Of a stretch of DNA of 64,000 bases, positions 11,729-21,772 are shown in pieces. The stretch covers positions 62,001 to 126,000 of the forward strand of contig JAUSCD010000019.1 of the NCBI GenBank assembly GCA_030651695.1, given 5' to 3'. The translations under genes were made by a program, and so were the position numbers. The stretch comes from Pseudohongiella sp. GTDB taxonomy: Bacteria > Pseudomonadota > Gammaproteobacteria > Pseudomonadales > Pseudohongiellaceae. Position 1 is the stretch's first letter. Every line of letters starts with the position of its first letter. The notes below the pieces were generated by a model. The model did no database searches. It was not told where the DNA came from and was given only the letters and a program-made list of their open reading frames with translations.

Positions 11729-11988
11729 GAACAGAGCCTTGAAACCTAACCTGATGTGCAGGCCTCCGGAGAGGCGTTGTATGAAAAGTGCGCTATCTTA
11801 CTAAAAACCGGAGGCGCGCGCCCGCACTTATATCGGGAACTTACCGTCAGGGACAACCGCAGTGCACGTATTATGCGGCGGCTCCGGTCACAATTGTAGT
11901 GTTGCTTCAGAACTGTTGTTACAATCCGGCGGTGCCGAAACAGGTGCCTGATGTTGGCATCCGACACGGACACCCATAACTGGAATTT

Positions 11989-13785
11989 ATGAAAACTCTG
12001 CCTATTCGCCTGTTGCTCCTTGTTTCCCCGCTACTGGTGGCGTGCGCCGGTATTTCAGCGCCGCAAGACGATAGCTCCCTGCCTGATTTACCACCATCTG
12101 AATCAGAAGTAGCCGCACTCGAAGTGGCAGCACTCAAGGAAGAAATCGAATACGGCAATTTTACGCGCGAGCAACTGGAAATAGCCTTGCTCAGCGAGTT
12201 TGGCGGTATGCGTGGATATCTGCCGCAGGCCGCTGAGGGTTATTACGAACTGGCCCTGGAAACCCGCGATCTGAGCATCATCAAGCGCGCGGTAGAGTTT
12301 GTCTCTGCCACCGCCAATACAGAAGCCCTGGCCGAACTGGCATCACTCTGGCTTGAAAAAGAGCCTGACGCCCTGCAGCCTCACCTTGTGTTGGGTTATC
12401 AGTTGATGGAACAAGGACTTTATATCCGCGCCCTGCCCCATCTGAACACTGTCATGGATCAGGGCGGCCAAGTCGATTTCACAGCGTTGTCGGCGCGCAC
12501 CTTTGCGCTGGAAAACCGGCAACGCGAAGTGTTGATCACGGAGCTTGAGGGCATACTCGACCGACACCCGGAAGAACCCACACTTTATTACGCCCTGTCT
12601 CAGATGAACGACCAAAGTGGTCAGAGCGAAAGCGCTGCTGAGTGGCTACAGATTGCACGCGCCCGCTTCGGGGATAACTCGCGCACCTATCTGATTGAGG
12701 CCCAGCTGCTTCAGAACATGGGCAGGGCAGAGGACGCAGAAGTCGTGCTGGCCAATGCTGTACAGCAATATCAGAACAATCGCCTTCTGCGTTACAGCTA
12801 TGCACAGTTGTTGGTACAGAACGGCAAACTTGCAGAAGCAGCGGCTGAATTCGAGATGCTGATAGCGCGCGAACCACAGGATATGGAAACACTGTATTCG
12901 CTGGTCCTGATCAATCTGGAACTGGAGGACTACAGCAAGGCCGAGCCACAGCTCAGGGCGCTCATAAATGCACGTCATCGACTCAATGAAGCCCATTATT
13001 ATCTGGCCATTATCCTGGAAAGTCGCAATGACCTGGCTGAAGCCCTGACCCATTACCAGCAGATCAGCCGCCAGTCCAACGCCTTTCTGGCATCGCAGCG
13101 TCAAATCATGAGGATCATGGTTCAACTGCAACAGTTTGATGAAGCTGGTGAGTGGTCTCAACAACTGGCAGCCAGCGATCAACGGCTGGCACCCATCATA
13201 CCGGCGCTGGAGGCTGAAGCACTGGTCAACCAGGGGCTTGAAGAGCGCGCTAGTATAGTGCTGGACAGGGCGCTGACACAGTTCCCGGACAACATCGACC
13301 TGCTGTTTGCCCGTGCGCTGCTTAGTGAACGCCTTGATAATCTGGAAATGCTTGAGCGGGATCTGCGCCAGATCATTGCGTTGTCCCCGGAAGATGCACG
13401 CGCGCTTAATCACCTGGGTTATGCGCTGACGATCCGCACAAACCGCTATCAGGAAGCACTGGACCTGATTGAACGCGCCATTGCCATCTCACCCGACGAC
13501 CCGGCGATCATAGACAGTCTGGGCTGGGTGCAATACAAACTAGGCATGCTTGAGCAGTCCATCGTGAATTTGCGCCGGGCATACGCTGCGTTCCCCGATC
13601 ATGAAGTGGCTGCGCATCTGGGCGAAGTATTGTGGGTCAATGGCCAGCAAGCTGAAGCGCTGCAAGTCTGGCAATCCGCTCTGGAGAGCTTCCCAGATAG
13701 TGAAATTGTGACTGAAGCCATGGAGCGGCTGATGCCGCAGGCTGGAGATCAACGCGCCGTTTCAATCAGAGATATCCGCCAGTGA
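11989..13785 (+). CDS. Tetratricopeptide-repeat outer-membrane lipoprotein
   Basis: The 598-residue protein starts with a lipoprotein signal peptide ending in LLVAC at residue 19, then tandem TPR-like helical pairs over most of its length (for example LNEAHYYLAIILESRNDLAEAL and ALNHLGYALTIRTNRYQEAL). It resembles the PA4667-type TPR protein found next to lolB in pseudomonads. No enzymatic motif is present; a scaffold role in envelope biogenesis is inferred. It overlaps lolB by 4 bp (GTGA), so the two are probably co-translated. Confidence 0.85.
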   Translation: MKTLPIRLLLLVSPLLVACAGISAPQDDSSLPDLPPSESEVAALEVAALKEEIEYGNFTREQLEIALLSEFGGMRGYLPQAAEGYYELALETRDLSIIKRAVEFVSATANTEALAELASLWLEKEPDALQPHLVLGYQLMEQGLYIRALPHLNTVMDQGGQVDFTALSARTFALENRQREVLITELEGILDRHPEEPTLYYALSQMNDQSGQSESAAEWLQIARARFGDNSRTYLIEAQLLQNMGRAEDAEVVLANAVQQYQNNRLLRYSYAQLLVQNGKLAEAAAEFEMLIAREPQDMETLYSLVLINLELEDYSKAEPQLRALINARHRLNEAHYYLAIILESRNDLAEALTHYQQISRQSNAFLASQRQIMRIMVQLQQFDEAGEWSQQLAASDQRLAPIIPALEAEALVNQGLEERASIVLDRALTQFPDNIDLLFARALLSERLDNLEMLERDLRQIIALSPEDARALNHLGYALTIRTNRYQEALDLIERAIAISPDDPAIIDSLGWVQYKLGMLEQSIVNLRRAYAAFPDHEVAAHLGEVLWVNGQQAEALQVWQSALESFPDSEIVTEAMERLMPQAGDQRAVSIRDIRQ

Positions 13786-14384
13786 AACAGCTGACAATTC
13801 TCGTTTTGACCATGGCGCTGGCTGCGTGCGCAGGTACGCCCCGTATGGACGCGCCGGTTAACACAGAATGGGAGGCCCGTCGTCAGTTGCTCGAATCGCT
13901 GTCACAGTGGGAATTCACTGGCAGTATTAATGTACGCGACGCCAATGAAGCGCAATCGTCAAGAATCCGCTGGCGACAACAGGACGAGGCTTACCGCATC
14001 AACCTGTGGGGTACATTTAATGTCGGCGCCACTGAAATCAACGGCCGCCCGGGTGAAGTGCGCATCGAACAACAGGGCGAAGAGCCGATCATCACCGAAT
14101 CACCGGAAGAAATGCTATATCAACAGATTGGTTATGAGCTGCCGGTTACCGAACTTAATTACTGGATCAAGGGCATACCTGCACCTGGTGCCAGCCACGC
14201 GTTGAATTTTGCCGACAATCAGCAACTGCTCAGCTTCGAACAGGATGGCTGGCGCATCGACTATCTGGGATATACCAATTTTGGCCAGGAAACCCTGCCT
14301 ACCCGCATTCGCATCCAGAAAGACCCATTGCGACTTGACCTGATTCGACTGAGCTGGACTTTACCTGCAGCGCAAATCGAATAA
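13782..14384 (+). CDS. lolB: Outer-membrane lipoprotein LolB
   Basis: Receives lipoproteins from the periplasmic chaperone LolA and inserts them into the outer membrane. The 200-residue protein starts at a GTG that overlaps the TPR gene stop. It has a lipobox LAAC at about residues 13-16, and the LolB pattern of [26 protein letters not shown] and [17 protein letters not shown]. ispE follows 17 bp later. Order and sequence both support LolB. Confidence 0.95.
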   Translation: MKQLTILVLTMALAACAGTPRMDAPVNTEWEARRQLLESLSQWEFTGSINVRDANEAQSSRIRWRQQDEAYRINLWGTFNVGATEINGRPGEVRIEQQGEEPIITESPEEMLYQQIGYELPVTELNYWIKGIPAPGASHALNFADNQQLLSFEQDGWRIDYLGYTNFGQETLPTRIRIQKDPLRLDLIRLSWTLPAAQIE

Positions 14385-14401
14385 GCAGGATTTACAGGAC
14401 T

Positions 14402-15274
14402 ATGCTTACCAACACTCCGTCTGCTCACTCGCTCACACTGTTGGCTCCGGCCAAACTCAATCTCTTTTTGCACATCACTGGCCGTCGCCCCGATGGCTAC
14501 CATCTGCTGCAGACTGTTTTCCAGTTGCTGGATTACGGCGACGAACTCAGCTTCAGCTTGCGTGATGACGACCAGATTCGTTTGCACTGCGACAGCCCTG
14601 AACTGTCTGGCGAGGATAATCTGGTACTGCGCGCGGCACGTCTGCTTCGCGAACACTGCGATTGCAATCAAGGTATAAATATTGAACTGGTCAAACGCAT
14701 ACCTGCAGGGGCCGGGCTCGGTGGAGGCAGCTCCGATGCAGCGACAACGCTCGTGGCGTTAAACCAGCTCTGGCATTGCGGTCTGACCAAGGAGCAACTT
14801 GCTGCCATGGGCCTGAGCCTTGGCGCAGATGTACCGGTATTTGTGAAGGCCCGCTCAGCGTGGGCCGAAGGCGTTGGCGAGCATCTCACCCCAATGCTTC
14901 TGCCTGCTATTTATTACCTTGTTTTAACGCCTGCCTGCCATGTTTCAACATCTGTGATTTTTTCACATCAGGAGTTGACACGGGACACTCACCCCATCAA
15001 AATGGCCGCCTTTCTGGCAGGGCAGTCCCGAAATGACTGTGAAATGCTGGTCCGAATGCTGTATCCCGAAGTAAATGCTGCGCTTGAATGGCTCAGTCAG
15101 TTTGCTCCGGTAAGGATGACAGGAACAGGATCCAGTGTATTTGCAGGCTTTCAAGATGAAGCCTCTGCCAGAGCAGTGCTGGAGCAGTTGCCGTCCGACG
15201 CTCAAGGTCCACTGAAGAACATCAGTGGTTTTGTAGCCAGGGCAGTCAACGAGTCTGTGTTAACAGGCTTTTAA
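14402..15274 (+). CDS. ispE: 4-diphosphocytidyl-2-C-methyl-D-erythritol kinase
   Basis: GHMP kinase of the MEP isoprenoid pathway that phosphorylates CDP-methylerythritol. The 290-residue protein has [20 protein letters not shown] near the N-terminus and the ATP-binding glycine-serine loop [16 protein letters not shown] around residues 100-115. It is placed between lolB and tRNA-Gln/prs as in pseudomonads. It works with dxs and ispA found later in the window. Confidence 0.97.
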   Translation: MLTNTPSAHSLTLLAPAKLNLFLHITGRRPDGYHLLQTVFQLLDYGDELSFSLRDDDQIRLHCDSPELSGEDNLVLRAARLLREHCDCNQGINIELVKRIPAGAGLGGGSSDAATTLVALNQLWHCGLTKEQLAAMGLSLGADVPVFVKARSAWAEGVGEHLTPMLLPAIYYLVLTPACHVSTSVIFSHQELTRDTHPIKMAAFLAGQSRNDCEMLVRMLYPEVNAALEWLSQFAPVRMTGTGSSVFAGFQDEASARAVLEQLPSDAQGPLKNISGFVARAVNESVLTGF

Positions 15275-15394
15275 TTTGAAGCTGCGGGGCGTGTAGTTAG
15301 AAACTGCGCAGCGGACAAGCAACAGTAATGCAGCGTGAACTGACAATATCTACTGCCGCAAATTCGCAGGTAGGCAAATCAGCGCACAATAGCT

Positions 15395-15400
15395 TAGAAT
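15395..15400 (+). promoter_or_regulatory. Possible -10 box of tRNA-Gln promoter
   Basis: TAGAAT lies 12 bp before the tRNA 5' end and is followed by a GC-rich discriminator (AGCGACG), as in stringently controlled stable-RNA promoters. No good -35 is visible at the right distance, so this is weak. Confidence 0.35.
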
Positions 15401-15412
15401 AGCGACGTTTTT

Positions 15413-15488
15413 TGGGGTGTCGCCAAGTTGGTAAGGCATCAGATTTTGATTCTGACATGCGTTGGTTCGAGTCCAGCCACCCCAGCCA
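15413..15488 (+). tRNA. tRNA-Gln (anticodon TTG)
   Basis: Cloverleaf read by eye: acceptor TGGGGTG (15413-15419) pairs with CACCCCA (15478-15484), followed by discriminator G and an encoded CCA (15486-15488). The anticodon arm TCAGA/TCTGA encloses the loop TTTTGAT, giving anticodon TTG. The T-arm contains GGTTCGAGTCC. It lies between ispE and prs, matching the pseudomonad order. Confidence 0.96.
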
Positions 15489-15680
15489 AATTCTCGGTTT
15501 CCCGGGTTAAGTTGTCCATACTTGTGTGTCAAGAACAGGCAACCTTCATTCAGTCAACACCAGTGACCTAAACGAATGACCCGGACGGGCAAGACCATCA
15601 AACAATTACAGCAAAAGAAAAAATCCACACAGGGCAAACGCTGGACCTCTCCCGCGAGCAAGTCTGAAGGTAACAATCCC

Positions 15681-16637
15681 ATGGCTAACAATCTGATGGT
15701 TTTCACCGGCAACGCTAACCCTTTGCTGGCTGAGAAAATTGCACGTTACATCGGCATTCCGCTGGGTGATGCGCAGATCGGCAAGTTCAGTGATGGTGAA
15801 ATAGCTGTTGAGATCAGAGAGAACGTGCGCGGCAAGGACGTGTTTATTATTCAGTCCACTTGCGCGCCCACCAATGACAGCCTGATGGAATTGCTGTTGA
15901 CCGCCGATGCCATGCACCGCGCATCAGCTAACCGCATCACTGCAGTTATCCCCTACTTTGGTTATGCCCGCCAGGATCGTCGTGTACGTTCTGCGCGTGT
16001 GGCTATCAGTGCCAAAGTGGTGGCAGACATGATTTCCGCTGTCGGTGTTAACCGTGTATTGACAGTTGACCTGCACGCTGAACAGATTCAAGGCTTTTTC
16101 AGCATCCCGGTGGACAACGTTTACGGCTCGCCAGTATTGACCGAAGACATCGAAAGACAGAATTACGAAAACCTGACCGTGGTATCTCCGGATATCGGCG
16201 GCGTGGTCCGGGCCCGTGCAGTTGCCAAACAACTCAACGTTGATCTGGCGATTATCGACAAACGTCGCCCGCAGGCAAATGAAGCGCAAGTGATGCACAT
16301 CATAGGTGAAGTGAAAGGCCGTACCTGCCTTATCGTAGACGATATGGTTGATACTGCCGGCACACTGTGTAAAGCCGCTGCCGCGCTTAAAGAACACGGC
16401 GCCACTAAAGTGATCGCCTACTGCACGCACCCCGTTTTATCCGGCAATGCAGCTCATAATATTGCCAATTCAGAGCTGGATTCCCTGGTTGTTACCGACA
16501 CAATTCCACTGAGCGATGCAATCAGGAATTGCTCAAAAGTGCGTCAACTGAGCATGGCAAGACTGCTGGCTGAATCTATTCGCCGCGTCAGCAATGAAGA
16601 ATCAATCAGTGCCATGTTCGAAGGTTCAGGCGTCTGA
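15681..16637 (+). CDS. prs: Ribose-phosphate pyrophosphokinase
   Basis: Makes PRPP from ribose-5-phosphate and ATP for nucleotide, His, Trp and NAD synthesis. I start at the ATG at 15681 ([13 protein letters not shown]), giving 318 residues against 315 in E. coli; a longer in-frame ORF from 15576 has no family support. Motifs include [32 protein letters not shown] and the PRPP loop [16 protein letters not shown] precedes the start. A clear terminator follows the stop. Confidence 0.97.
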   Translation: MANNLMVFTGNANPLLAEKIARYIGIPLGDAQIGKFSDGEIAVEIRENVRGKDVFIIQSTCAPTNDSLMELLLTADAMHRASANRITAVIPYFGYARQDRRVRSARVAISAKVVADMISAVGVNRVLTVDLHAEQIQGFFSIPVDNVYGSPVLTEDIERQNYENLTVVSPDIGGVVRARAVAKQLNVDLAIIDKRRPQANEAQVMHIIGEVKGRTCLIVDDMVDTAGTLCKAAAALKEHGATKVIAYCTHPVLSGNAAHNIANSELDSLVVTDTIPLSDAIRNCSKVRQLSMARLLAESIRRVSNEESISAMFEGSGV

Positions 16638-16648
16638 TTTTTACCAGA

Positions 16649-16676
16649 GATGATCAAATTTTTGATCATCTTTTTT
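16649..16676 (+). terminator. Rho-independent terminator after prs
   Basis: Arms GATGATCAAA (16649-16658) and TTTGATCATC (16661-16670) form a 10-bp stem, immediately followed by six T residues. It lies 12 bp after the prs stop. Confidence 0.9.
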
Positions 16677-16735
16677 ACCACACGTTTACATGACCGGTCG
16701 CAAGTCAGTAAACGTTTTGAAACCGGAGAGACATT

Positions 16736-17350
16736 ATGTCCAATGAGTTTGAACTGAATTGCAGTGCCAGAAACGACCTGGGGAAAGGTGCGAGCCGCCG
16801 CCTGCGTCGTCTGGCTGATCTTGTTCCTGCCATTATTTATGGCGGCACAGCAGCCCCGGAATCGATTTCGATTCCGCATAAAGACATCCTTAAAGCGACG
16901 ACTAACGAAGCTTTCTTCTCTCACATCATCACTCTGGTGGTTGATGGCAAGAAGCAACAGGTTGTTATCAAGGCCATGCAGCGTCACCCGGCCAAACCAC
17001 GCATCATGCACGCTGATTTTCAGCGCGTTGACAAGACCCACACTATCCACGTGAAAGTGCCGGTCCACCTGATCAACGAAGATAAGTGCAAAGGCGTTAA
17101 GGTTGGCGGTGGCAGCATCCTGAAGACCATGTCAGAGCTTGAAATTGTATGTCTGCCGCAGGACCTGCCTGAGTACCTGGAAATTGATATGGCAGATCTG
17201 GGTGTTGGCGAATCCATCCACATTTCCCAGATCAAGCTGCCAAAAGGCGTCAGCAGTGTCGACCTGGCTCACGGCCACGACTCCGATCACGCTGTAGTGA
17301 CCGTCCAGGCTCCACGTGGCGGTGCTGTTGCTGAAGGCGAAGAAGCCTGA
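16736..17350 (+). CDS. rplY: 50S ribosomal protein L25 (long, CTC-type)
   Basis: Binds 5S rRNA in the large subunit. The 204-residue protein has the N-terminal L25 domain (RNDLGKGASRRLRRLADLVPAI, split across residues about 12-33) and the C-terminal CTC/TL5 beta domain ending in an acidic tail. The short E. coli L25 lacks the second domain. A GGAGA sequence precedes the ATG. It starts the rplY-pth-ychF operon. Confidence 0.96.
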   Translation: MSNEFELNCSARNDLGKGASRRLRRLADLVPAIIYGGTAAPESISIPHKDILKATTNEAFFSHIITLVVDGKKQQVVIKAMQRHPAKPRIMHADFQRVDKTHTIHVKVPVHLINEDKCKGVKVGGGSILKTMSELEIVCLPQDLPEYLEIDMADLGVGESIHISQIKLPKGVSSVDLAHGHDSDHAVVTVQAPRGGAVAEGEEA

Positions 17351-17362
17351 TCCTGAACGGGC

Positions 17363-17986
17363 ATGAGCAACCATAAGCTCAAGCTGATTGTGGGCCTGGG
17401 AAATCCGGGCCCGCAATATCGTTACAACCGACACAACGTCGGCGTCTGGTTTGTGGACGCAATCTGTCGCCAGTATGGCGGTGAATTGCGCGCCGAGCCG
17501 CGTTTCCACGGTAACTGTGGTCGCGTCGTTATTGACGGACAGGACATCCGCCTGCTATTTCCCACCACTTTCATGAACCGTAGCGGCCAGTCCGTTGCTG
17601 CACTATGTCACTATTTCGACATTGAGCCCGAGCAGATGCTGGTGGCTTATGATGAGATTGATTTCCCGGTGGGTACTACAAAATTAAAAGCTGGCGGCGG
17701 TCATGGGGGCCATAATGGTACGCGTGACATCATCAGTGCTTTGGGTGGCGCCAACAATTTTTACCGTCTGCGCATAGGCGTAGGTCACCCCGGCGACAAA
17801 AACAAAGTCGCAGATTATGTGCTGAGCGATCCCGGCAAGGACGACAGCATTTCAATAGAACACGATATCGGGCAGGCCATGAAAGTGCTGCCACTGATGG
17901 TCAACGGTCAATGGAGTCAGGCTATGCTGCAGTTGCATAGTCACACAGCACCTGACAAACCGACCGCTGACAAAAAACAGTCTTAA
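17363..17986 (+). CDS. pth: Peptidyl-tRNA hydrolase
   Basis: Cleaves peptidyl-tRNA released from stalled ribosomes and recycles the tRNA. The 207-residue protein contains [17 protein letters not shown] with the catalytic His (about residue 25), FMNRSGQSV and [12 protein letters not shown], all signature Pth segments. It lies 12 bp after rplY and 16 bp before ychF. Confidence 0.97.
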   Translation: MSNHKLKLIVGLGNPGPQYRYNRHNVGVWFVDAICRQYGGELRAEPRFHGNCGRVVIDGQDIRLLFPTTFMNRSGQSVAALCHYFDIEPEQMLVAYDEIDFPVGTTKLKAGGGHGGHNGTRDIISALGGANNFYRLRIGVGHPGDKNKVADYVLSDPGKDDSISIEHDIGQAMKVLPLMVNGQWSQAMLQLHSHTAPDKPTADKKQS

Positions 17987-18002
17987 AACAGGAAATTCAG
18001 TC

Positions 18003-19103
18003 ATGGGTTTTAAATGCGGCATCGTTGGCCTGCCCAACGTCGGTAAGTCCACTCTGTTCAATGCCTTGACCAAGGCCGGTATTGCCGCGGAGAACTTCCC
18101 GTTCTGCACCATCGAGCCGAATTCCGGCATTGTGCCCATGCCTGATCCACGCCTTGATGCGTTGGCGGACATTGTCAAACCTGAACGCGTTGTGCCCACT
18201 ACCATGGAATTCGTCGATATTGCCGGTCTGGTGGCAGGCGCGTCAAAAGGCGAAGGCCTGGGCAACAAATTCCTGGCCAACATCCGCGAGACGGACGCCA
18301 TCGCACACGTGGTGCGCTGTTTTGAAGACGACAACGTCATCCACGTTGCCAACAGCGTCAACCCCAAGCGTGATATCGAGATCATCGACCTTGAACTGAT
18401 CATGGCCGACCTCGACAGCTGTGAGAAACAGTTGCAGCGTGTAGCACGTACTGCCAAGGGCGGAGACAAGGATTCTGTCGCTCAGAAAGCGCTACTGGAA
18501 AAATTCATCCCGCATCTCACCGAAGGCAAACCAGCACGCAGCCTGCTGAAAGATCTGTCTGACGACGAGAAGCGTCTGGCAAAGATGTTCCATTTGCTGA
18601 CCACCAAACCGGTAATGTACATCGCCAACGTGGCCGAAGACGGCTTCGAGAACAACCCGCTGCTCGACGTGGTGCAAACCCTCGCCGATGCAGAAGGCGC
18701 CATCGTCGTGCCGGTATGCAACAAAATTGAAGCCGAAATCGCCGAACTGGATGATCCGGAAGAAATGCAGATGTTCCTTGAGAGCATGGGCATGACCGAA
18801 CCCGGCCTGAACCGAGTGATCCGCGCCGGTTATTCGCTGCTCAACCTGCAGACCTACTTCACTGCGGGGGTGAAAGAAGTACGCGCATGGACCGTCAAGG
18901 TTGGCGCCACAGCCCCACAATCTGCCGCCGCGATACATACTGATTTTGAGAAAGGCTTTATCCGCGCTGAAGTCATCGCCTATGACGACTATATTCAGTA
19001 CAAAGGCGAAGCCGGTACCAAGGACGCTGGAAAATGGCGTTTGGAAGGCAAAGAGTACATCGTTAAGGATGGCGATGTGATGCACTTCCGGTTTAATGTT
19101 TAA
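18003..19103 (+). CDS. ychF: Redox-responsive ATPase YchF (OLA1 family)
   Basis: Obg-family P-loop protein that binds ribosomes and prefers ATP to GTP. The 366-residue protein starts with [18 protein letters not shown] (G1), then [18 protein letters not shown] and a C-terminal TGS domain ending [12 protein letters not shown]. It is last gene of rplY-pth-ychF; a hairpin terminator follows. Confidence 0.97.
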   Translation: MGFKCGIVGLPNVGKSTLFNALTKAGIAAENFPFCTIEPNSGIVPMPDPRLDALADIVKPERVVPTTMEFVDIAGLVAGASKGEGLGNKFLANIRETDAIAHVVRCFEDDNVIHVANSVNPKRDIEIIDLELIMADLDSCEKQLQRVARTAKGGDKDSVAQKALLEKFIPHLTEGKPARSLLKDLSDDEKRLAKMFHLLTTKPVMYIANVAEDGFENNPLLDVVQTLADAEGAIVVPVCNKIEAEIAELDDPEEMQMFLESMGMTEPGLNRVIRAGYSLLNLQTYFTAGVKEVRAWTVKVGATAPQSAAAIHTDFEKGFIRAEVIAYDDYIQYKGEAGTKDAGKWRLEGKEYIVKDGDVMHFRFNV

Positions 19104-19146
19104 TTTATTAAATACAGCCTGTTACGCCTGCTTAACAAGCTTTCCG

Positions 19147-19204
19147 TTTTCAATTGGACGGCGCTCCGTTTACACATAGACGGAGCTTTGTTTTCAATTG
19201 GACG
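19147..19204 (+). terminator. Hairpin terminator flanked by a 14-bp direct repeat
   Basis: GCTCCGT at 19163-19169 pairs with ACGGAGC at 19180-19186, followed by TTTGTTTT. The hairpin is bracketed by two identical 14-bp copies of TTTTCAATTGGACG at 19147-19160 and 19191-19204. It ends the ychF transcript. Confidence 0.7.
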
Positions 19205-19301
19205 ATACCCTGCCAAGATTCAGGCGGGGCAACTTCAGGCAGCGGGACCTCCAAAATCTTGACAAGTCCTGCTCAGTTAGACAGAATGCGCGCCTTGCGA
19301 T

Positions 19302-19378
19302 GGCTACGTAGCTCAGTTGGTTAGAGCACAGCACTCATAATGCTGGGGTCAGTGGTTCAAATCCACTCGTAGCTACCA
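19302..19378 (+). tRNA. tRNA-Met (elongator, anticodon CAT)
   Basis: Acceptor GGCTACG (19302-19308) pairs with CGTAGCT (19368-19374, one G-U pair). Discriminator A and an encoded CCA end at 19378. The anticodon loop CTCATAA gives CAT, and the sequence closely resembles E. coli elongator tRNA-Met. It lies downstream of ychF as in pseudomonads. Confidence 0.97.
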
Positions 19379-19408
19379 CCCCTTTTTAATCTGGACCAGG
19401 CCCCCAAC

Positions 19409-20188
19409 ATGACCCAGGGTACAGATAGCAGTAAAACCCCGGATAATGCAGCATCGCCTGCAAATCCCTCTGTAGAAACCCCCAAAAAGCCAGAGCCCAC
19501 CAAAAAAGCCCCCGGCGGATTTCTCGGCAATCTGGCGTTTAACATCATTATCCCGGTTGTTATCCTCAGCCGCTTCAGTGGCGACGAAAGCCTTGGCCCG
19601 GCATGGGCAATTGTAGTGGCCTTGGCGTTTCCGGTTGGTTACGGCCTCTGGGACCTGAAAGCCACCGGCAAGATCAACCCGTTTTCCATTCTGGGCATTA
19701 TCAGCGTAATGCTCACCGGCGGCATGAGTCTGCTGCAGCTCGATCCGCAGTATATTGCCATCAAAGAAGCAGCGATTCCCGGCATCATCGGATTGGCTGT
19801 GCTGGGCAGCCAGTACACAAAGTTCCCGCTGGTGAAAACCCTGATCCTTAATGGTCAGATGATTCGTGTGGAGGATCTGTATGCGGCGCTTGCAGCGCGT
19901 GGCAATACCGCCGCATTCAGCCGGCGCATGGCGCAGGCTTCTTATATTGTTGCCGCTTCGTTTTTCCTGTCCTCGGCACTGAATTACATCCTCGCCCGCA
20001 TTATTCTGGTCAGCCCTCCCGGCACGGCCGAATTTAATGCCGAGCTCGGCCGGATGACAGCTCTGAGCTACCCTGTCATCGCCATCCCCAGCATGATTGT
20101 GCTGATGATCGCCATCTGGTTTGTATTTTCCAGCATCAAGCGCCTGACAGGCCACGGGCTGGAAACCTTTCTCGTTGATCAAGGCTGA
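19409..20188 (+). CDS. VC0807-like polytopic membrane protein
   Basis: A 259-residue inner-membrane protein with a Pro/Lys-rich cytoplasmic N-terminus (residues 1-38) followed by about six hydrophobic segments (for example NIIIPVVILSRF, IVVALAFPVGYGLW, FSILGIISVMLTGGM, YIVAASFFLSSALNYIL and IPSMIVLMIAIWFVF). The layout and the motif GYGLWDLKATGKINPFSILG fit the VC0807 family of unknown function. It starts 31 bp after tRNA-Met and is probably transcribed alone. Confidence 0.7.
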   Translation: MTQGTDSSKTPDNAASPANPSVETPKKPEPTKKAPGGFLGNLAFNIIIPVVILSRFSGDESLGPAWAIVVALAFPVGYGLWDLKATGKINPFSILGIISVMLTGGMSLLQLDPQYIAIKEAAIPGIIGLAVLGSQYTKFPLVKTLILNGQMIRVEDLYAALAARGNTAAFSRRMAQASYIVAASFFLSSALNYILARIILVSPPGTAEFNAELGRMTALSYPVIAIPSMIVLMIAIWFVFSSIKRLTGHGLETFLVDQG

Positions 20189-20304
20189 AACTCCCGCCTG
20201 ATACGCCATTGATCTGAATCAAAACGACTGTTCAACAAGCTGCCTACACTCAATACCCGTAAGAAGTACAGGGTTACTCAGGCTTGTCAGCTTCAGGAGT
20301 TTTT

Positions 20305-20706
20305 ATGAGAAAAATCATCAGTACATTACTCACAACCGGCTTTTTGGCTGCAGCATTGCCAGTTCAGGCACAAACCATGATTGAGGGCGTTTATCTGTCT
20401 CCTTCCGGAGAAAACGGACGTGGCGGCTGCACTCTGGAAATCCGCAGTCTCGGCAAATCTCCCAAATACGGTGACGAACTGTATGCGCTGATTTCCAGCG
20501 GTGAAGGGGCTTGTGAATGGACCGCAGTTGGTCTGGCAAAAAACTTCGCCATTACTGCCGGCATGGTCAGTAGCGGTGGTCACTCTGGTTTTGTCAATGC
20601 CAAGTGGCCATTTGGGCCGGGCGGCGGCCGCGTGGAAATTGCATCATTTGATGCAGATGGCACCACCCGTAACAGTCTGACGTTTAGCAAAGCCGACAGC
20701 AAATAA
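20305..20706 (+). CDS. Small exported protein of unknown function
   Basis: A 133-residue product starting at the ATG at 20305 with AGGAG at 20295-20299; an upstream in-frame TTG has no such site. Residues 1-22 (RKIISTLLTTGFLAAALPVQA) form a signal peptide with an AQA-type cleavage site. The mature part has two cysteines (GGCTLEI and GACEW) that could form a periplasmic disulfide, and many glycines. I do not recognise the family. It converges with the fbpC gene 4 bp away. Confidence 0.7.
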   Translation: MRKIISTLLTTGFLAAALPVQAQTMIEGVYLSPSGENGRGGCTLEIRSLGKSPKYGDELYALISSGEGACEWTAVGLAKNFAITAGMVSSGGHSGFVNAKWPFGPGGGRVEIASFDADGTTRNSLTFSKADSK

Positions 20707-20710
20707 GCGC

Positions 20711-21772
20711 TTAGCCTGCAGTGGAAGCATCAAGGGGAAATACCACCAGGTGGTCCATTTCCACCTTGATGCCGATCTGTGTGTGTTTGCCGTGCGCGTG
20801 GTGACTGGGCACCAGACTCAGAATGCGGGCGCCACTCTCTAACTCAAGGGTGTACAGGAACTGGGAACCACGGAAAGCCTTATCTACCACTTTTGCGGTT
20901 GCCGCACTGTCATCGTCATGGATGACGTCATCAGGGCGAATAAGCACTGAGATACGCGTGCCGGCAGAAAAGCTCAGCACCTGATCCGTTCCCAGCAGTC
21001 CTAACTCGGTCTGCACATGCAAGGCATCAACCACTGTTCCCGGCAGAAACACGCCCTCGCCTACAAAATCGGCCACGTACGCATTCGCCGGTTCATGGTA
21101 CAGCTCAAATGCCGGACTCCACTGCTGCAGCACACCAGCGCGCATCACGCCGATTTCATCTGCCATGGCAAAAGCCTCAAACTGGTTGTGGCTCACCAGA
21201 ATAGTAGTGATGCCGTCACTTTTAAGGACTGTGCGGATTTCACGCGCAATCTCTTCACGCAGTTCCACATCCAGACTGGCAAAAGGTTCATCCAGCAACA
21301 GGATGCGTGGTTTGGGTGCCATTGCGCGCGCAATGGCCACACGCTGTTGCTGGCCGCCGGAAAGACGATGCGGCCAGGCGTCCAGCAGTTCTGTGATACG
21401 CAGCATCACCGCGAGCTCCTCAACCCGACGCTGACGCTGTGCACTTTTAAAGGCCCGCAATCCAAATGCAATGTTGTCTCGCACATTCATATGCGGGAAC
21501 AAGGCGTAGTCCTGAAACACCATACCCACATGACGTTTCTCAACCGGCAGTTGCCAACCGGCCTGGCTGACTTTTTCGCCCGAGATCAATATCTGGCCCG
21601 AGCTTACTGGTTCAAATCCGGCGATAGCACGCAACAAAGTGGTTTTCCCGCAACCGCTTGGCCCAAGCAGACAGGCGATATCACCTTGTTTCAAGGTCAG
21701 ATCGATCTGATGGACAATGGGAGTCGTCTCCAGAGCAACAGAGACTTTTTTGAGTTCAAGCGCGTTTGTCAT
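20711..21772 (-). CDS. fbpC: Ferric iron ABC transporter, ATP-binding subunit
   Basis: Energises Fe(III) import. The 353-residue protein has Walker A GPSGCGKTT at 37-45, the signature LSGGQQQRVAIARA near 137, Walker B RILLLDEPFASLD and a C-terminal TOBE-like regulatory domain (about 230-345). The start overlaps fbpB by 17 bp. Its place after permease and binding-protein genes makes FbpC/AfuC the best call, although spermidine/sulfate-type CUT1 ATPases look alike. Confidence 0.9.
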   Translation of the reverse strand: MTNALELKKVSVALETTPIVHQIDLTLKQGDIACLLGPSGCGKTTLLRAIAGFEPVSSGQILISGEKVSQAGWQLPVEKRHVGMVFQDYALFPHMNVRDNIAFGLRAFKSAQRQRRVEELAVMLRITELLDAWPHRLSGGQQQRVAIARAMAPKPRILLLDEPFASLDVELREEIAREIRTVLKSDGITTILVSHNQFEAFAMADEIGVMRAGVLQQWSPAFELYHEPANAYVADFVGEGVFLPGTVVDALHVQTELGLLGTDQVLSFSAGTRISVLIRPDDVIHDDDSAATAKVVDKAFRGSQFLYTLELESGARILSLVPSHHAHGKHTQIGIKVEMDHLVVFPLDASTAG

